A stretch of DNA of 64,000 bases from Spirochaetes bacterium GWB1_60_80 (GTDB lineage Bacteria; Spirochaetota; Spirochaetia; Treponematales; UBA12059). The position numbers were made by a program, and so were the translations under genes. The notes beneath the pieces were generated by a model. The model was given only the letters and a program-made list of their open reading frames with translations, searched no databases and was not told the origin of the DNA. Positions 35,280-44,788 of the stretch are shown one piece after another. Position 1 is the first letter of the stretch; each line of letters starts with the position of its first letter. The DNA lies in the NCBI GenBank assembly GCA_001829185.1, contig MIAR01000003.1, forward strand, positions 1-64,000, given 5' to 3'.

Positions 35280-37270
35280 CACTGATTCCCGTCTAGCTCG
35301 CCTGAGGCCAACCAGCCACCGCTGCCATCGGCATACTCCACCAGGCACCAGCCAGCGGCCCGCCGGACTACGCGCCCCGACAGGCCGGGAGCGGCCGCGA
35401 ACAACAAGCGGCCGACGCGGTCGGGGATGCTGTACACCAGTTCGCCGTTGGCCGCAAACAGCTCCGGCCGCCGTTCCCGCGCCGCTAAGCCGGCCATGAT
35501 CAGCCAGACCAGCCCCAAGCCCGCCGCCGCCAATAGGCCGCCGCGCCAGCGGCGGCGACGGTCGTCGACCGGCCGCCTAGTCGACGGCCCCACCAGGCTT
35601 TCCGGCAGCGCCGTCTTAGCCTGGCGAGCGACGCGCAGACCGTCGGTCAGGCGCACCAAGCCGCCAACCAAAACCCCGATTACGCCCAAGCCGGCCAACA
35701 GCAGGCAGAGCCCCGGCGCCGGCAGGCTGGGCTTGAAGCGCCGCTTCTGGCCGAGGGCGGCGCTGGCGGTATCGGCCCAGCGCCGGGCGGCAGGCGACGG
35801 CCAATCGCTTTTTTCCAGCTGCAGTAACAAGTTGAGCGCCGGCTGTTTGCGGTCGTGCAGCAGCAACAAGAGCGCCAGGGCTAGCCGCTCTGAGGCGCTG
35901 ACCGTCGGCAGCGTTCCGGTCGGCCAGGGCGCCTGGGCGGCCAGGTTGGCCAGCTGCCGGACAGCAGCCGGCAAGGCGCCAAAGGCAGCGCCGACGTCGC
36001 CGACCGCCAGCCTGTCCGCCGCCGCTTGCCAAGCCGGCAGCCGCCGGGCCTGGGCGGCCAGCAGCTCGCTTACCGCCTGCCGCTGGCGGTCCGAGGCCTG
36101 CCAGACTGGCTCGCCGGCCGCCACGACCGTAAATTCATAGGGTCCGGCGTTCAGTACAAGCACCTGACCCAGCCGGGGATTATAGATGGTGAGCGGCGCC
36201 ACCACCAGGCGATACCGGCCGGTCCGTTCCGGCCGGACGGTATAGCGACTGGTCTGGGTGCCCCGCCAGCTACTGCGGCCGGCCAGAAAGGCCTCGTGCC
36301 GCGAAACGTCCGGCGCCGGCAACTCTTGCCAGCCGCTGACCGGGTCGCGGTGCCAGATGGCCAGGCGCGGCCAATCCAGAAACAAGGGGCTGCCCTGCCC
36401 GTCCAGCTCCAGCTGCACTGAAAGGCTGTCGCCGGGACGGGGCCGGTCAGCCTCGAAGCGGCTGGACAGCCGGTAGTCACCAATGGCCACGGCGGACAAG
36501 GCTTCCGGCGGCAGGGCTTGCAGGCCGAAGGCCTTGGCGGCCACCTGGACGGTACCGTTGGCGGTATCGATGGTCAGGGCTGGCAGCGTAAAATCGGCGC
36601 TGGCGCAGAGCATGAACTCCTGCCGGCCGGGCAATAATTCCATAACCACGCCGGCCACCGTGGGCAGCGCCGGCAGGCTGACGGGCTGGCCATTGGTCAG
36701 GGACAGGCGGCCGACCACCGTCTGATAGCGCGACAAGACCGGCGGCAACAGCCAGAAGGCGGCCAGGGGGCGTGGCTTCTGGACGGCCGGCGGCACCTTG
36801 ACGGCGATGCGCCAATTCCCCAGGTCGCGCCGCTGGCCATCCACGGCGATGGACAGGTTGACCGTGTCGAATAGCTGCTCGACTTCCGCCGACTCCAGCA
36901 CGCTGCGGAACAGATGCTCCATCAGGACGCCCCGCTCCCCGTTGTTGGCATAAGGCTGGATCTTGCTGCCCAGGTACTTGAACAAGGGACCGCAGAGCGG
37001 CTCGTCGAACTGCAGCTGGTCGACGCCAAGCCCCGGTAAGGTTATTATTACCGAAAAATCAGCGCCTAGCAGCGGTACGGCCGGCTCGATGCGGACGATC
37101 GGCGCGGTAGCTGAATTCTCAGGCGCGGCGGCGGTGGATTGCCCGCTGGCGGCTTGGGTCGGGATGAAGGCTAAACCGACCAGGCAGGCCAAGCCGGCCA
37201 AACAGCGCCGGCCGCCCCGCTGCCGGCCACCGGCCCGGGCCTCAGTGATCCGGCTGGCTGGCATTGGCAT
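35279..37270 (-). CDS. batD: BatD-like protein with C-terminal SH3-like segment
   Basis: A 663-residue protein: a signal peptide (CLAGLACLVGLAFIPTQAASG, about 23-43), tandem beta-rich domains as in BatD, a membrane helix near 540-560 (LCLLLAGLGVIGVLVGGLV) and a second at about 590, and a final SH3-like stretch (YSIPDRVGRLLFAAAPGLSG). BatD belongs to the Bacteroides/Leptospira aerotolerance operon. ATG 37270 has GGAGGG upstream. It overlaps the TPR gene by 29 bases. The reading on to 37618 was cut as it runs through that gene. Confidence 0.82.
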   Translation of the reverse strand: MPMPASRITEARAGGRQRGGRRCLAGLACLVGLAFIPTQAASGQSTAAAPENSATAPIVRIEPAVPLLGADFSVIITLPGLGVDQLQFDEPLCGPLFKYLGSKIQPYANNGERGVLMEHLFRSVLESAEVEQLFDTVNLSIAVDGQRRDLGNWRIAVKVPPAVQKPRPLAAFWLLPPVLSRYQTVVGRLSLTNGQPVSLPALPTVAGVVMELLPGRQEFMLCASADFTLPALTIDTANGTVQVAAKAFGLQALPPEALSAVAIGDYRLSSRFEADRPRPGDSLSVQLELDGQGSPLFLDWPRLAIWHRDPVSGWQELPAPDVSRHEAFLAGRSSWRGTQTSRYTVRPERTGRYRLVVAPLTIYNPRLGQVLVLNAGPYEFTVVAAGEPVWQASDRQRQAVSELLAAQARRLPAWQAAADRLAVGDVGAAFGALPAAVRQLANLAAQAPWPTGTLPTVSASERLALALLLLLHDRKQPALNLLLQLEKSDWPSPAARRWADTASAALGQKRRFKPSLPAPGLCLLLAGLGVIGVLVGGLVRLTDGLRVARQAKTALPESLVGPSTRRPVDDRRRRWRGGLLAAAGLGLVWLIMAGLAARERRPELFAANGELVYSIPDRVGRLLFAAAPGLSGRVVRRAAGWCLVEYADGSGGWLASGELDGNQ

Positions 37271-37868
37271 CGAGCCCTCCTGAAGTGAACAAGGCGCGCG
37301 CGGCGCTGGATGACACGGCAAACATGCCAAAATTCCCGCCAACGCCCGGCTGGTAGCCGGAACGCTCGCGATCCGCCCGGATATCGGCCTGAGTCTGCAG
37401 CAGGCGCCAGGCGGCCTCGTAGGCTCGCACAGTCTCGGGACGGCCAGGATGACGCTCCAGGGACGAGCGCCAGGCGGCCAGGGCTCCGGCGTAGTCGGCT
37501 TGGCCATACAGCAGGGTGCCCAGGTTGTGCAACGCCAGGCTGGCCAGCTCGGGATTCTGGCTGCGGGCCGCCTGTTCGAACAGGCCTTGGGCGGCCTGGT
37601 CTTCACCCAAGCGGGCATAGACGGTGGCGGTGTTGTACTGCAGCAGGCCCGGCCGCTCGGACGGCGGCAGGCTGGCCGCTTCCAGCCCCAGGTACAGGGC
37701 CAGCGCCTGGTTATAGTCGCTCGCGGCGACCTGCCGGTTGGCTTGCCAGACCGTCAGCCCGGCATCGAAGTGACCACAGGAGGCCAGCAGGCCGGCCCAG
37801 GCGGCAATCAGGCCGAGCGCGCCCCAGCGGTAGGCCGTTAAGCGGCCAGTCGAACAACAGGCGTCCAT
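37242..37868 (-). CDS. TPR lipoprotein of the bat operon (BatC-like)
   Basis: A 208-residue protein with a lipoprotein signal ending LLASC (about residue 31) and TPR motifs (LLQYNTATVYARLGEDQAAQ, ALHNLGTLLYGQADYAGALA). It takes the usual place of BatC/BatE between batB and batD. The start overlaps the batB stop as TGATG. Confidence 0.8.
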   Translation of the reverse strand: MDACCSTGRLTAYRWGALGLIAAWAGLLASCGHFDAGLTVWQANRQVAASDYNQALALYLGLEAASLPPSERPGLLQYNTATVYARLGEDQAAQGLFEQAARSQNPELASLALHNLGTLLYGQADYAGALAAWRSSLERHPGRPETVRAYEAAWRLLQTQADIRADRERSGYQPGVGGNFGMFAVSSSAARALFTSGGLDANASQPDH

Positions 37869-38890
37869 CAGTGGCCCTCCCCGATCTCCGGCCGGCGATA
37901 GGGCCGGCCGCACCAGATGACCGCCCAAAAGGCCAGTACCGTCAGCCACATGAATAGGCTAGCGCTGGAAACCGCTGCCGTCACGGGCCGGGTTTGGCCC
38001 GGCCGAGGCAGCCGGGCCTGCAGGTAGCCGATAACCTGCCCGGCGGCCGCGCCCAGGGCAGCTTCCCGGCCGGCGTCAACATACAAAGCCGCCGCTAACT
38101 CGGCCAAGTCGGCTAGCGCGCCGCGGTTCTGGGCCAACGCGATGATCCGCTGCCGGTCGTCGAGGACGGCTTGGCCATTGATGGTCTGCACCGGCCGGGC
38201 CTCGTCGCCCCCCAGGCCGACCAGCACGAAACCGGAGCTGCCCTGCCCGACGCGGACCGCCACATCCCGGACTTCGCCGCCGGTGAACTGACCATCGGTC
38301 AGGACGACTACCACTCTGGCCAATCCAGCCGCCGGCGGGACGGCCAGGCTGGCCAGGGCGGCGCTCAGATTGCTGCCGCGCATGCTCATCAGCGACGGCG
38401 TGGCCCAGGCCAGGTTTTCCATGAAGGCCGGCCGCGAGCTGGTCGCCGGCGTCAATAACAGGGCATCACCCTTGAAGACCGTCAGCGAGTGGCGGCAGTC
38501 CGGGCGGCTGTCGGCGATGCGGTCCACCAAGCGGCGGGCCAGTTCCAGGCGGGATAGCGTTTCGTCGACGCTCAGCATCGAATTGGACACATCGAGCACG
38601 AACGCCACCTCGGCATCGCGGACCGGCAGCATGACGGTGTGTCGGCGGAACGACGGGTCGGCCAGAGCCAGGCAGGCGCAGACCAGAAAGGCTGCCCCGG
38701 CCAGGCTGCCCAGGCGACGGCGCGACAAGTAGACTTGCCAAGCCCGGTCGGCCGGGCTGCCCGGATCATGCCCGCCGGCAAAGACCAGCGCCGCCAGACG
38801 CGGCAAACGCGCCAGGAACAGACGTGCCGCCAGGGCATAGGGCAGTAGCGCCAGCAGGCCGAGCAGCCACTGCGGTCGGGCGAAGATCAT
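37868..38890 (-). CDS. batB: BatB-type von Willebrand factor A protein
   Basis: A 340-residue membrane protein. Two N-terminal helices (about 8-30 and 55-78) come before a vWA domain with the MIDAS sequence LDVSNSMLS, threonine TDGQFTGG, and a C-terminal helix (SLFMWLTVLAFWAVIWC). Protein partner binding by metal is expected in the periplasm. The ATG at 38890 overlaps batA by four bases (ATGA). Confidence 0.85.
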   Translation of the reverse strand: MIFARPQWLLGLLALLPYALAARLFLARLPRLAALVFAGGHDPGSPADRAWQVYLSRRRLGSLAGAAFLVCACLALADPSFRRHTVMLPVRDAEVAFVLDVSNSMLSVDETLSRLELARRLVDRIADSRPDCRHSLTVFKGDALLLTPATSSRPAFMENLAWATPSLMSMRGSNLSAALASLAVPPAAGLARVVVVLTDGQFTGGEVRDVAVRVGQGSSGFVLVGLGGDEARPVQTINGQAVLDDRQRIIALAQNRGALADLAELAAALYVDAGREAALGAAAGQVIGYLQARLPRPGQTRPVTAAVSSASLFMWLTVLAFWAVIWCGRPYRRPEIGEGH

Positions 38891-39900
38891 ACCACGCCTC
38901 CAAACCAGACGGCTCGCGCCAGCCAGGCGGCGAGCGCCAACAGGCAGGCCAGCAGGAAAAAGCCGCTGGCCAGCGACTGGCGCAGCGTTACCTGTGAGAC
39001 GGCCGCGACGGCGGCCGGCTGACTGACGCGCAGCCAACGCTGCAGGCTAGCCAGGTTGCCGCTACTGTCGGCCAGGGCAAAATAACCGGCGCCGGCGCCG
39101 GCCACCGCCCGCAGCGCCGCCTCGTCGAAATCGGATTGGTAGTTGCCGCGCCGCCGTTCGCCGGTAAATGGATCGACATAGTCGACGCTTACCATACCCT
39201 TGGTGCCCAGGCCGAAGACCGCCAGGCTAACGCCGTTCTCGGCGGCCAGAGCCACCACGTCGGCCGGATGCACCCGCCCGACATTGTCCTCGCCATCCGA
39301 CAGCAGCACCAGCGCCTTGTGCCGTCCGGCCGAAACCTGCAGGTGGGCCAGGGCATTCGCCAGGGCGCCGCCGATGGCCGTGCCGTCGCCGAACTGGCCG
39401 GGTTTGAGTAGGTCGAGGCGCTGCAGAACGGCGGCATGGTCGGGCGTCGGCGGGCAGACCAGAGCCACGTCCGCGCCGAAGGCCGTCAGGCCGATAGCCA
39501 CGTCAGGCCGGCTGGCCACATAGTCGCGCACCAGCTCGAGGGCCGCCCCCAGGCGGGAAGGCCGCAAGTCCAGGGCGGCCATGCTGGGTGATATATCGAT
39601 AACGAACATGACGTCGGTATTGCGTCCCACCGCCTGGAGGCTGGTCTGGAGCCGGTAGGGGCCGGCCAGGGCGAGGCCTAACAGCGTCCAGGCCGCCAGG
39701 CTGGCCAGGATGCTGCCGTAATAGGCCAGCCTGGACGGCAGGGAGGCGTCCGGCATCTGGTTGCCGCGCCAGACATCGAGCGGCAGGGGCAGACCGGGCA
39801 GCTTGCGCCGCCGCCGGCCGGTGAGTAGCGTTTGCAGCACCGGCCAGAGCAGCGGCAACAGCACCAGCAGTAAAATGGAGGGCCGTTCCAGACCGTTCAT
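38887..39900 (-). CDS. batA: BatA-type von Willebrand factor A protein
   Basis: A 337-residue protein: N-terminal helices (about 6-26 and 58-80), vWA domain with MIDAS IDISPSMAAL and SDGEDNVG, GGALANALAHLQV, and a C-terminal helix (SGFFLLACLLALAAWLARAVW). It is the partner of BatB. It starts with a 4-base overlap with the gene upstream, and all stops and starts in this operon touch. Confidence 0.85.
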   Translation of the reverse strand: MNGLERPSILLLVLLPLLWPVLQTLLTGRRRRKLPGLPLPLDVWRGNQMPDASLPSRLAYYGSILASLAAWTLLGLALAGPYRLQTSLQAVGRNTDVMFVIDISPSMAALDLRPSRLGAALELVRDYVASRPDVAIGLTAFGADVALVCPPTPDHAAVLQRLDLLKPGQFGDGTAIGGALANALAHLQVSAGRHKALVLLSDGEDNVGRVHPADVVALAAENGVSLAVFGLGTKGMVSVDYVDPFTGERRRGNYQSDFDEAALRAVAGAGAGYFALADSSGNLASLQRWLRVSQPAAVAAVSQVTLRQSLASGFFLLACLLALAAWLARAVWFGGVV

Positions 39901-40994
39901 GCGTCGCCCTCCCCGCCAGCCTGGTCAACAGACGTAACTTGGCCAGCGGCTGTATCCTGACCGGGATGCCAGCCGGCCGGGATGGCCTTCAAGCCGGTCT
40001 CGAAACTGGCATGGAGCCGGCGCAGGCGGTCGACGATCGGCTGGATATTCGGCAGCCCGGCGCCGGCCCAGCAGACCGCTTCGATGCTGCGCAGCAGGTC
40101 GACGATTTCGCCAATCGCCGCGGCCGGCAGCAGTCCGTCCGGCAAAAGGGCCAGCTCGGCCGCGGTCAGCGCCGGCAAGTGCGGCAACTCGCTGCGGCGC
40201 AAGTAACGCCAGACAGCGGCATCGCCGAAGCGATCCAGCCAGACGCGGTATTCGGTAGACACCAGCCGCGCCTGAAAATAGCGCTTGATTCCGCCGGCCA
40301 GGGCAAACCAGGCCGCACGACTGGGGGCAGACTCTTGTTCCAGAGACCGCAACAGCTGGTCAAACTCGCGCCAGGCCTGGTAACGCCGCCAGCGTTGGCG
40401 CAGGCGGGTCAATCGTCCCGGCAGGAGGATGACCGTCGTCACCAGCAGGGCAACGACCAGAACCGCCGCTATCAGCGCCAGGTACAGTTGAAAGCGGAAC
40501 CCGGCCATCTCGGCCGGCGGCAACCAGGCCGGCGGCGGGCTTTCCGCGGGCAAAGAGGCGGCCGTCAATTCGATTAGCGGAAAGCGGTAGCCGCCAAAGG
40601 CCGGCAGCGACAGGCTCGACAGCCCGGGTTGCCAGACCATCAGCTCGAACACCAGGCAATCGGTGTCGCCAATCTGGCGCAATTCCATGCTGCGCACCGT
40701 TGGCGCCTGTCCCGCAGGCGGCGTCTCGGCCAGGCCGCTGCCGCGCTGGTTTTCCGGCAAGGCGCTGCCGGCTACCGAGAAATAGACCCGAACGATTACC
40801 GCTTGGCCGACGCCGAATTGCTCTGGCTCGATCTCCAGACGCTCCACCGTTACCGGCACCGCGGCGACAGCGGCGGCATCCGCCACGACCTGGCCGCCCG
40901 CTTCGGCCGGCAACCAGGCTGGCTGGCACAGGGCCAGCCACAGGCAGAATACGGCCGGAGCGGCGCGGCCCCGCCCAAGGTCAAGCCAAGCCAT
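39897..40994 (-). CDS. Bat-operon membrane protein of unknown family
   Basis: A 365-residue protein with a signal peptide (APAVFCLWLALCQPAWLPAEA), a beta-rich outer domain, a central membrane helix (about 160-185, LYLALIAAVLVVALLVTTVI) and a basic cytoplasmic tail. Its place between the DUF58 gene and batA is where similar operons carry a DUF4381-like gene. No catalytic motif was seen. It overlaps the DUF58 gene by 14 bases. Confidence 0.75.
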   Translation of the reverse strand: MAWLDLGRGRAAPAVFCLWLALCQPAWLPAEAGGQVVADAAAVAAVPVTVERLEIEPEQFGVGQAVIVRVYFSVAGSALPENQRGSGLAETPPAGQAPTVRSMELRQIGDTDCLVFELMVWQPGLSSLSLPAFGGYRFPLIELTAASLPAESPPPAWLPPAEMAGFRFQLYLALIAAVLVVALLVTTVILLPGRLTRLRQRWRRYQAWREFDQLLRSLEQESAPSRAAWFALAGGIKRYFQARLVSTEYRVWLDRFGDAAVWRYLRRSELPHLPALTAAELALLPDGLLPAAAIGEIVDLLRSIEAVCWAGAGLPNIQPIVDRLRRLHASFETGLKAIPAGWHPGQDTAAGQVTSVDQAGGEGDA

Positions 40995-42195
40995 AGCGGC
41001 CCCTCCGGCGTCGGTCAAAGAAACTGATCAGGCTGAGCGCCGGATCGCAGTTTCCATCCAGCTCCAGGCTGGCCACCCGGGCAGTCCGCACCGCTTCCAG
41101 CCAGTCCAGGCGCCGTTCGCGGGCCACGGCCGCCCACTGGTCTCGGTAGTCGGCCTCGGCGGGCACCAGCAAGGCCGGCCGGGCACTCTCGGCGTCGCGG
41201 ACGCGCCACAGCAGGCGGCCAGGCGGCGGCGCCTCGTCCAGGGCATCCTTGAGCAGGACGCAAACCACATCGTGGCGGCGCGCCAATAAGGCCAGTTCCC
41301 GGGCGTAACCCTTAACCAGGAAATCGCTAAAGACCAGCACTAGTGATTTTTTCTTCAAACGCAGGCCGGCAGCCTGCAAGGCTTCGGCTAATGGCGAACC
41401 AGATTGGTCGACGGGCGCGGAAGGGGCGGCGTCAGCCGCCAGGGGCGTACCGGGTTGGCGCCGGCCGCGCCGGTCGAAGGCGGCCGGGTTCAAGTTCCCC
41501 AGGCGGGCGGCGGGCGGCGGATGCCGGCGGCCGGCCACCAGGCCGGCCAGTCTGGCGGCCAATCCGGCCAGCACCTGGTAACCACTATGGCCAGGCCGGC
41601 GGGCGTGGACGGGATTTCCGCCGGCTAAAAGACCCTCAACCAGGCTGCGCACCTCGGCCGGCGCGGCCGACTGATTAAAAAAAGACAGGCCAGCCGCCAG
41701 CAGCGCGGCTTCCGGCCGGGAATTCATCCGCCGTTCCTTACTGCCGCGACCGGCCGCGGCGTCCCCGACCTGGCCAGAATGACTGGTCGATTGAAACGCC
41801 GACCCCGTCCCGCCCGGCACGCCAAACAGCAAGCCGCCCACCGGCAGATTGTTGAGCTGACAGGCGGTAACAAGTAAGGCGGCGCTGAGCGCGGCGGTAT
41901 CGTACTTGCTGCGGCCGCTGCCAAAGCCCATCGACAGCGAAGCGTCGACTACCAGATAGACCGACAGGCCGCGGTCGTCGATATAGGTTTTGACGAAAGG
42001 ATGTCCCTGCCGCACGGTGGCGTTCCAGTCGATACGCAGCGCGTCATCGGTGGCGTCATACTCGCGCAGGCCGTCGAAGTCGATGCCGCGCCCCTTGAAG
42101 GCCGACCGGAATTCACCGGTCAGCATGGCCCTGGCCACTTGAGGAGAATGAAACACCAAGCGGCGCATCAGCTGGCGCCGGGACTGGAAATCCAT
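40981..42195 (-). CDS. DUF58 domain protein (vWA-related)
   Basis: A 404-residue protein. The DUF58 signature is RIDWNATVRQGHPFVKTYID, followed by vWA-like YLVVDASLSMGFG with a MIDAS DxSxS. DUF58 proteins work next to MoxR ATPases. A low-complexity Arg/Gly/Pro-rich insert (about residues 125-265) is unusual and is encoded by very GC-rich DNA. It overlaps moxR as TAATG. Confidence 0.85.
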   Translation of the reverse strand: MDFQSRRQLMRRLVFHSPQVARAMLTGEFRSAFKGRGIDFDGLREYDATDDALRIDWNATVRQGHPFVKTYIDDRGLSVYLVVDASLSMGFGSGRSKYDTAALSAALLVTACQLNNLPVGGLLFGVPGGTGSAFQSTSHSGQVGDAAAGRGSKERRMNSRPEAALLAAGLSFFNQSAAPAEVRSLVEGLLAGGNPVHARRPGHSGYQVLAGLAARLAGLVAGRRHPPPAARLGNLNPAAFDRRGRRQPGTPLAADAAPSAPVDQSGSPLAEALQAAGLRLKKKSLVLVFSDFLVKGYARELALLARRHDVVCVLLKDALDEAPPPGRLLWRVRDAESARPALLVPAEADYRDQWAAVARERRLDWLEAVRTARVASLELDGNCDPALSLISFFDRRRRGRYGLA

Positions 42196-43262
42196 TAGGG
42201 CAGCGGTACCGCCGACAGCAGGGCCTTGACCAGGACATCGGTCTCTACCCGGTCGGCTTCGGCTTCGTAGGACAGGACCAGCCGGTGGCGCAGCACCGCC
42301 GGCGCGGCCTGCTTAATATCGTCCGGAAGCACGTAGCGCCGGTCGGACAGCAAGGCGACGGCCCGGGCCGCCCGGTACAGGCAGAGCGAAGCGCGCGGGC
42401 TGGGGCCGAATTCGATGTAACGGCTCAATTCGCGCAGCGCCGTCGAACCTTGGCTGGCGGCGGCCGGGTCGGTCGACGGCCGGGCGGAGCGCACCAGGCG
42501 CACCAAGTAGGCGATGGCCTCCGGCTCAAAGCGGATGGTATGCACCGCCTGCCGGACGGACTCCAAGTCGTCGGGACCCAACACCGCCGACGGCAGGGCC
42601 GCGTCAGCCGGCAAGGCCGAGCCGAGGGCCGGCCGGGCGCCGCCGGCCTGGAAACGGGCCGGACTGCCATAACGGCGCACGATATCGAGTTCTTCGGCCT
42701 CATCAGGGTAATCCACCAGCAGCTTGAGCATGAAACGGTCCAGTTGGGCTTCCGGCAAGCGGAAGGTGCCCTCGTGCTCCACCGGATTCTGGGTAGCCAG
42801 CACGAAAAACGGGTCGGGCAGCGGCAGCGTCCGGTCGCCCATGGTCACCTGGCGCTCTTCCATGGCCTCGAGCAGGGCCGACTGCACCTTGGCCGGCGCG
42901 CGGTTGATTTCGTCGGCCAGCACGATATTGCAGAAGACCGGCCCGGTACGGGGCACGAAGCGCCCGCTGGCGGCGTCGTAAAATAAAGTACCGGTGATAT
43001 CCCCAGGCAACAGGTCGGGGGTGAACTGGATGCGCTTGAAATCTAGCCCGGCGGCGGCGGCCAGGGAACGGACCGCCAGGGTCTTGGCCAGGCCGGGAAC
43101 GCCTTCCAGCAGGATATGGCCGTCGCAAAACAAGCCGGCCAGCAAGCCGTTGACCAGCTCCGGCTTGCCCACCAAGGACTGGCCGATGGCGGTCCGCAGC
43201 CGCCTGACAATGGTAAATACTTTCTGGAATTCGGTCTCGCTCAGACCGGATAATTCTTGCAC
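42195..43262 (-). CDS. moxR: MoxR-type AAA ATPase
   Basis: A 355-residue MoxR ATPase. Walker A is LEGVPGLAKTLA, Walker B is VLADEINRAPAK, and the MoxR block MEERQVTMGDRTLPLPDPFFVLATQNPVEHEGTF is present in short pieces. MoxR acts as a chaperone for vWA proteins, here DUF58 and BatA/B. The start is set at GTG 43262 with GGAG eight bases upstream. A TTG at 43319 in the same frame is the only longer option and has no ribosome site. This gene leads the eight-gene operon down to smr. Confidence 0.85.
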   Translation of the reverse strand: MQELSGLSETEFQKVFTIVRRLRTAIGQSLVGKPELVNGLLAGLFCDGHILLEGVPGLAKTLAVRSLAAAAGLDFKRIQFTPDLLPGDITGTLFYDAASGRFVPRTGPVFCNIVLADEINRAPAKVQSALLEAMEERQVTMGDRTLPLPDPFFVLATQNPVEHEGTFRLPEAQLDRFMLKLLVDYPDEAEELDIVRRYGSPARFQAGGARPALGSALPADAALPSAVLGPDDLESVRQAVHTIRFEPEAIAYLVRLVRSARPSTDPAAASQGSTALRELSRYIEFGPSPRASLCLYRAARAVALLSDRRYVLPDDIKQAAPAVLRHRLVLSYEAEADRVETDVLVKALLSAVPLP

Positions 43263-43515
43263 CGCGCTATCTCCATCATATCCGAATTGAATGCAAGGCC
43301 CGATTATATCATAAAACAACGGGCGACGCTATCGGCCCCAACGCCGGATTACCGGTCGCGGCCGCCGCCCGCCGGCTAAAACGCACAAGATATTCAACCT
43401 TTTAACGCAATGAGCCGAAAAATAAAGGAATACTTGTAGCAGGGCAACGGGAGCCCGCTTGGCGCCTCCCGGCCGACTGCCAGGTTTTCCGTATACAGCA
43501 AGGATGGTACGTATA

Positions 43516-44733
43516 ATGAACTATTCATTGAGTAAAGCGGATATTGTGTGCGGCGATACTATCCTCCCCAACGGCGCCATCAGCGTCGGCGGGAGCACTA
43601 TAAAAAACTTCAAGGCCGGCGGCAAGACCATCGACTTAAAGGGACAGTCCCTGGTCTACCCGGCGTTAATCAATGTCCACGACCACTTGCGCGGCAACTA
43701 CCTGCCGCGAGTCGGCCCTAAAGGCGACAATTTCTACGTTAACTGGCTACCCTGGGACAATGACCTTAAAGCCTCCACCACCTACGTCGAGCGCGCCAAT
43801 CTGAGCGTCGAGCACATGTATTTTCTGTCGGCCTACAAGAACCTATTCTCCGGCGTGGCCACCGTCAACGACCATTTCCCGCACGAGCTCAATGAACCCT
43901 TCATCCCGCACCTGCCCATCCGGGTAATCCGCGAATATAGCCTGGCCCACGAATGTTCCAGCTACGACCTGAAATGGGGCAAGGGTATCGAAATCGAGCA
44001 TCGCCAGGCAGTCAAGAACAATTGGCCGTTCATCACCCATCTGGAAGAAGGTTTCGACGAGGAAGCCCAGGATGGTATCGGCATCCTGGAACGCCTGAAG
44101 TGCCTGGACGACCACGGCCTCTTCGTCCATTGCATCGGCTTCTCCGACCAGGATATCGCCAAGACCGCCCAGGCCGGCGCCTCGGTGTCGTGGTGCCCGG
44201 CCTCCAACATCTTCATGTTCAACGTCACCTGCAAGATCCGCAAAATACTCCAAGCCGGCATTAATGTGGCTATTGGCACCGACTCGACCCACACCGGCTC
44301 GGAGAACCTGCTGTCCGAAATGAAATTCGCGCGCGAAACTTACCGCAGCCTGTATGGCGAAGACCTGCCGGCCAAAGCCATCTTTGACATGGTGACCCGA
44401 AATCCAGCCAAGGCCTTCCGCATGGACGGCCGCATTGGCAGCCTGGAAGCCGGCAAACAGGCCGACATCCTGGTACTCAAGGCCAACCATGCCGACCCCT
44501 ATGAAAACCTGGCCCTGGCGACTATGGACGATATCGAGTTCCTGTCCGTCGACGGCCGGCCGGTTTACTGCGACCACCGCTTCGAGGAATTGCTGCCCGA
44601 CAGCGAGTACGAGTCCATAAAAGTGGCCGGCCGGACCATGAAAGTACGCGGCCAACCCGATACTTTGTACAAAAGCGTCCGGATGGCGGTCGGTTTTGCC
44701 AAAAAACTGGCGTATATGCCTTTCGAATGTTGA
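43516..44733 (+). CDS. Amidohydrolase family protein (deaminase-like)
   Basis: A 405-residue metal-dependent hydrolase. Metal ligands are in INVHDHLRG, FITHLEEG, VHCIGFSDQD and IGTDSTHTG, in the order of the ATZ/TRZ, SsnA and guanine deaminase group. The end has the GSLEAGKQADILVL block usual in these enzymes. The substrate is unknown. The ATG at 43516 has AGGATGG upstream; an in-frame ATG at 43504 is also possible. It stands alone, divergent from moxR. Confidence 0.83.
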   Translation: MNYSLSKADIVCGDTILPNGAISVGGSTIKNFKAGGKTIDLKGQSLVYPALINVHDHLRGNYLPRVGPKGDNFYVNWLPWDNDLKASTTYVERANLSVEHMYFLSAYKNLFSGVATVNDHFPHELNEPFIPHLPIRVIREYSLAHECSSYDLKWGKGIEIEHRQAVKNNWPFITHLEEGFDEEAQDGIGILERLKCLDDHGLFVHCIGFSDQDIAKTAQAGASVSWCPASNIFMFNVTCKIRKILQAGINVAIGTDSTHTGSENLLSEMKFARETYRSLYGEDLPAKAIFDMVTRNPAKAFRMDGRIGSLEAGKQADILVLKANHADPYENLALATMDDIEFLSVDGRPVYCDHRFEELLPDSEYESIKVAGRTMKVRGQPDTLYKSVRMAVGFAKKLAYMPFEC

Positions 44734-44788
44734 CAATGTACTGTATAATTTATGATGAACGCCATCGCGCAGGGAGTTTAGCAGACTA

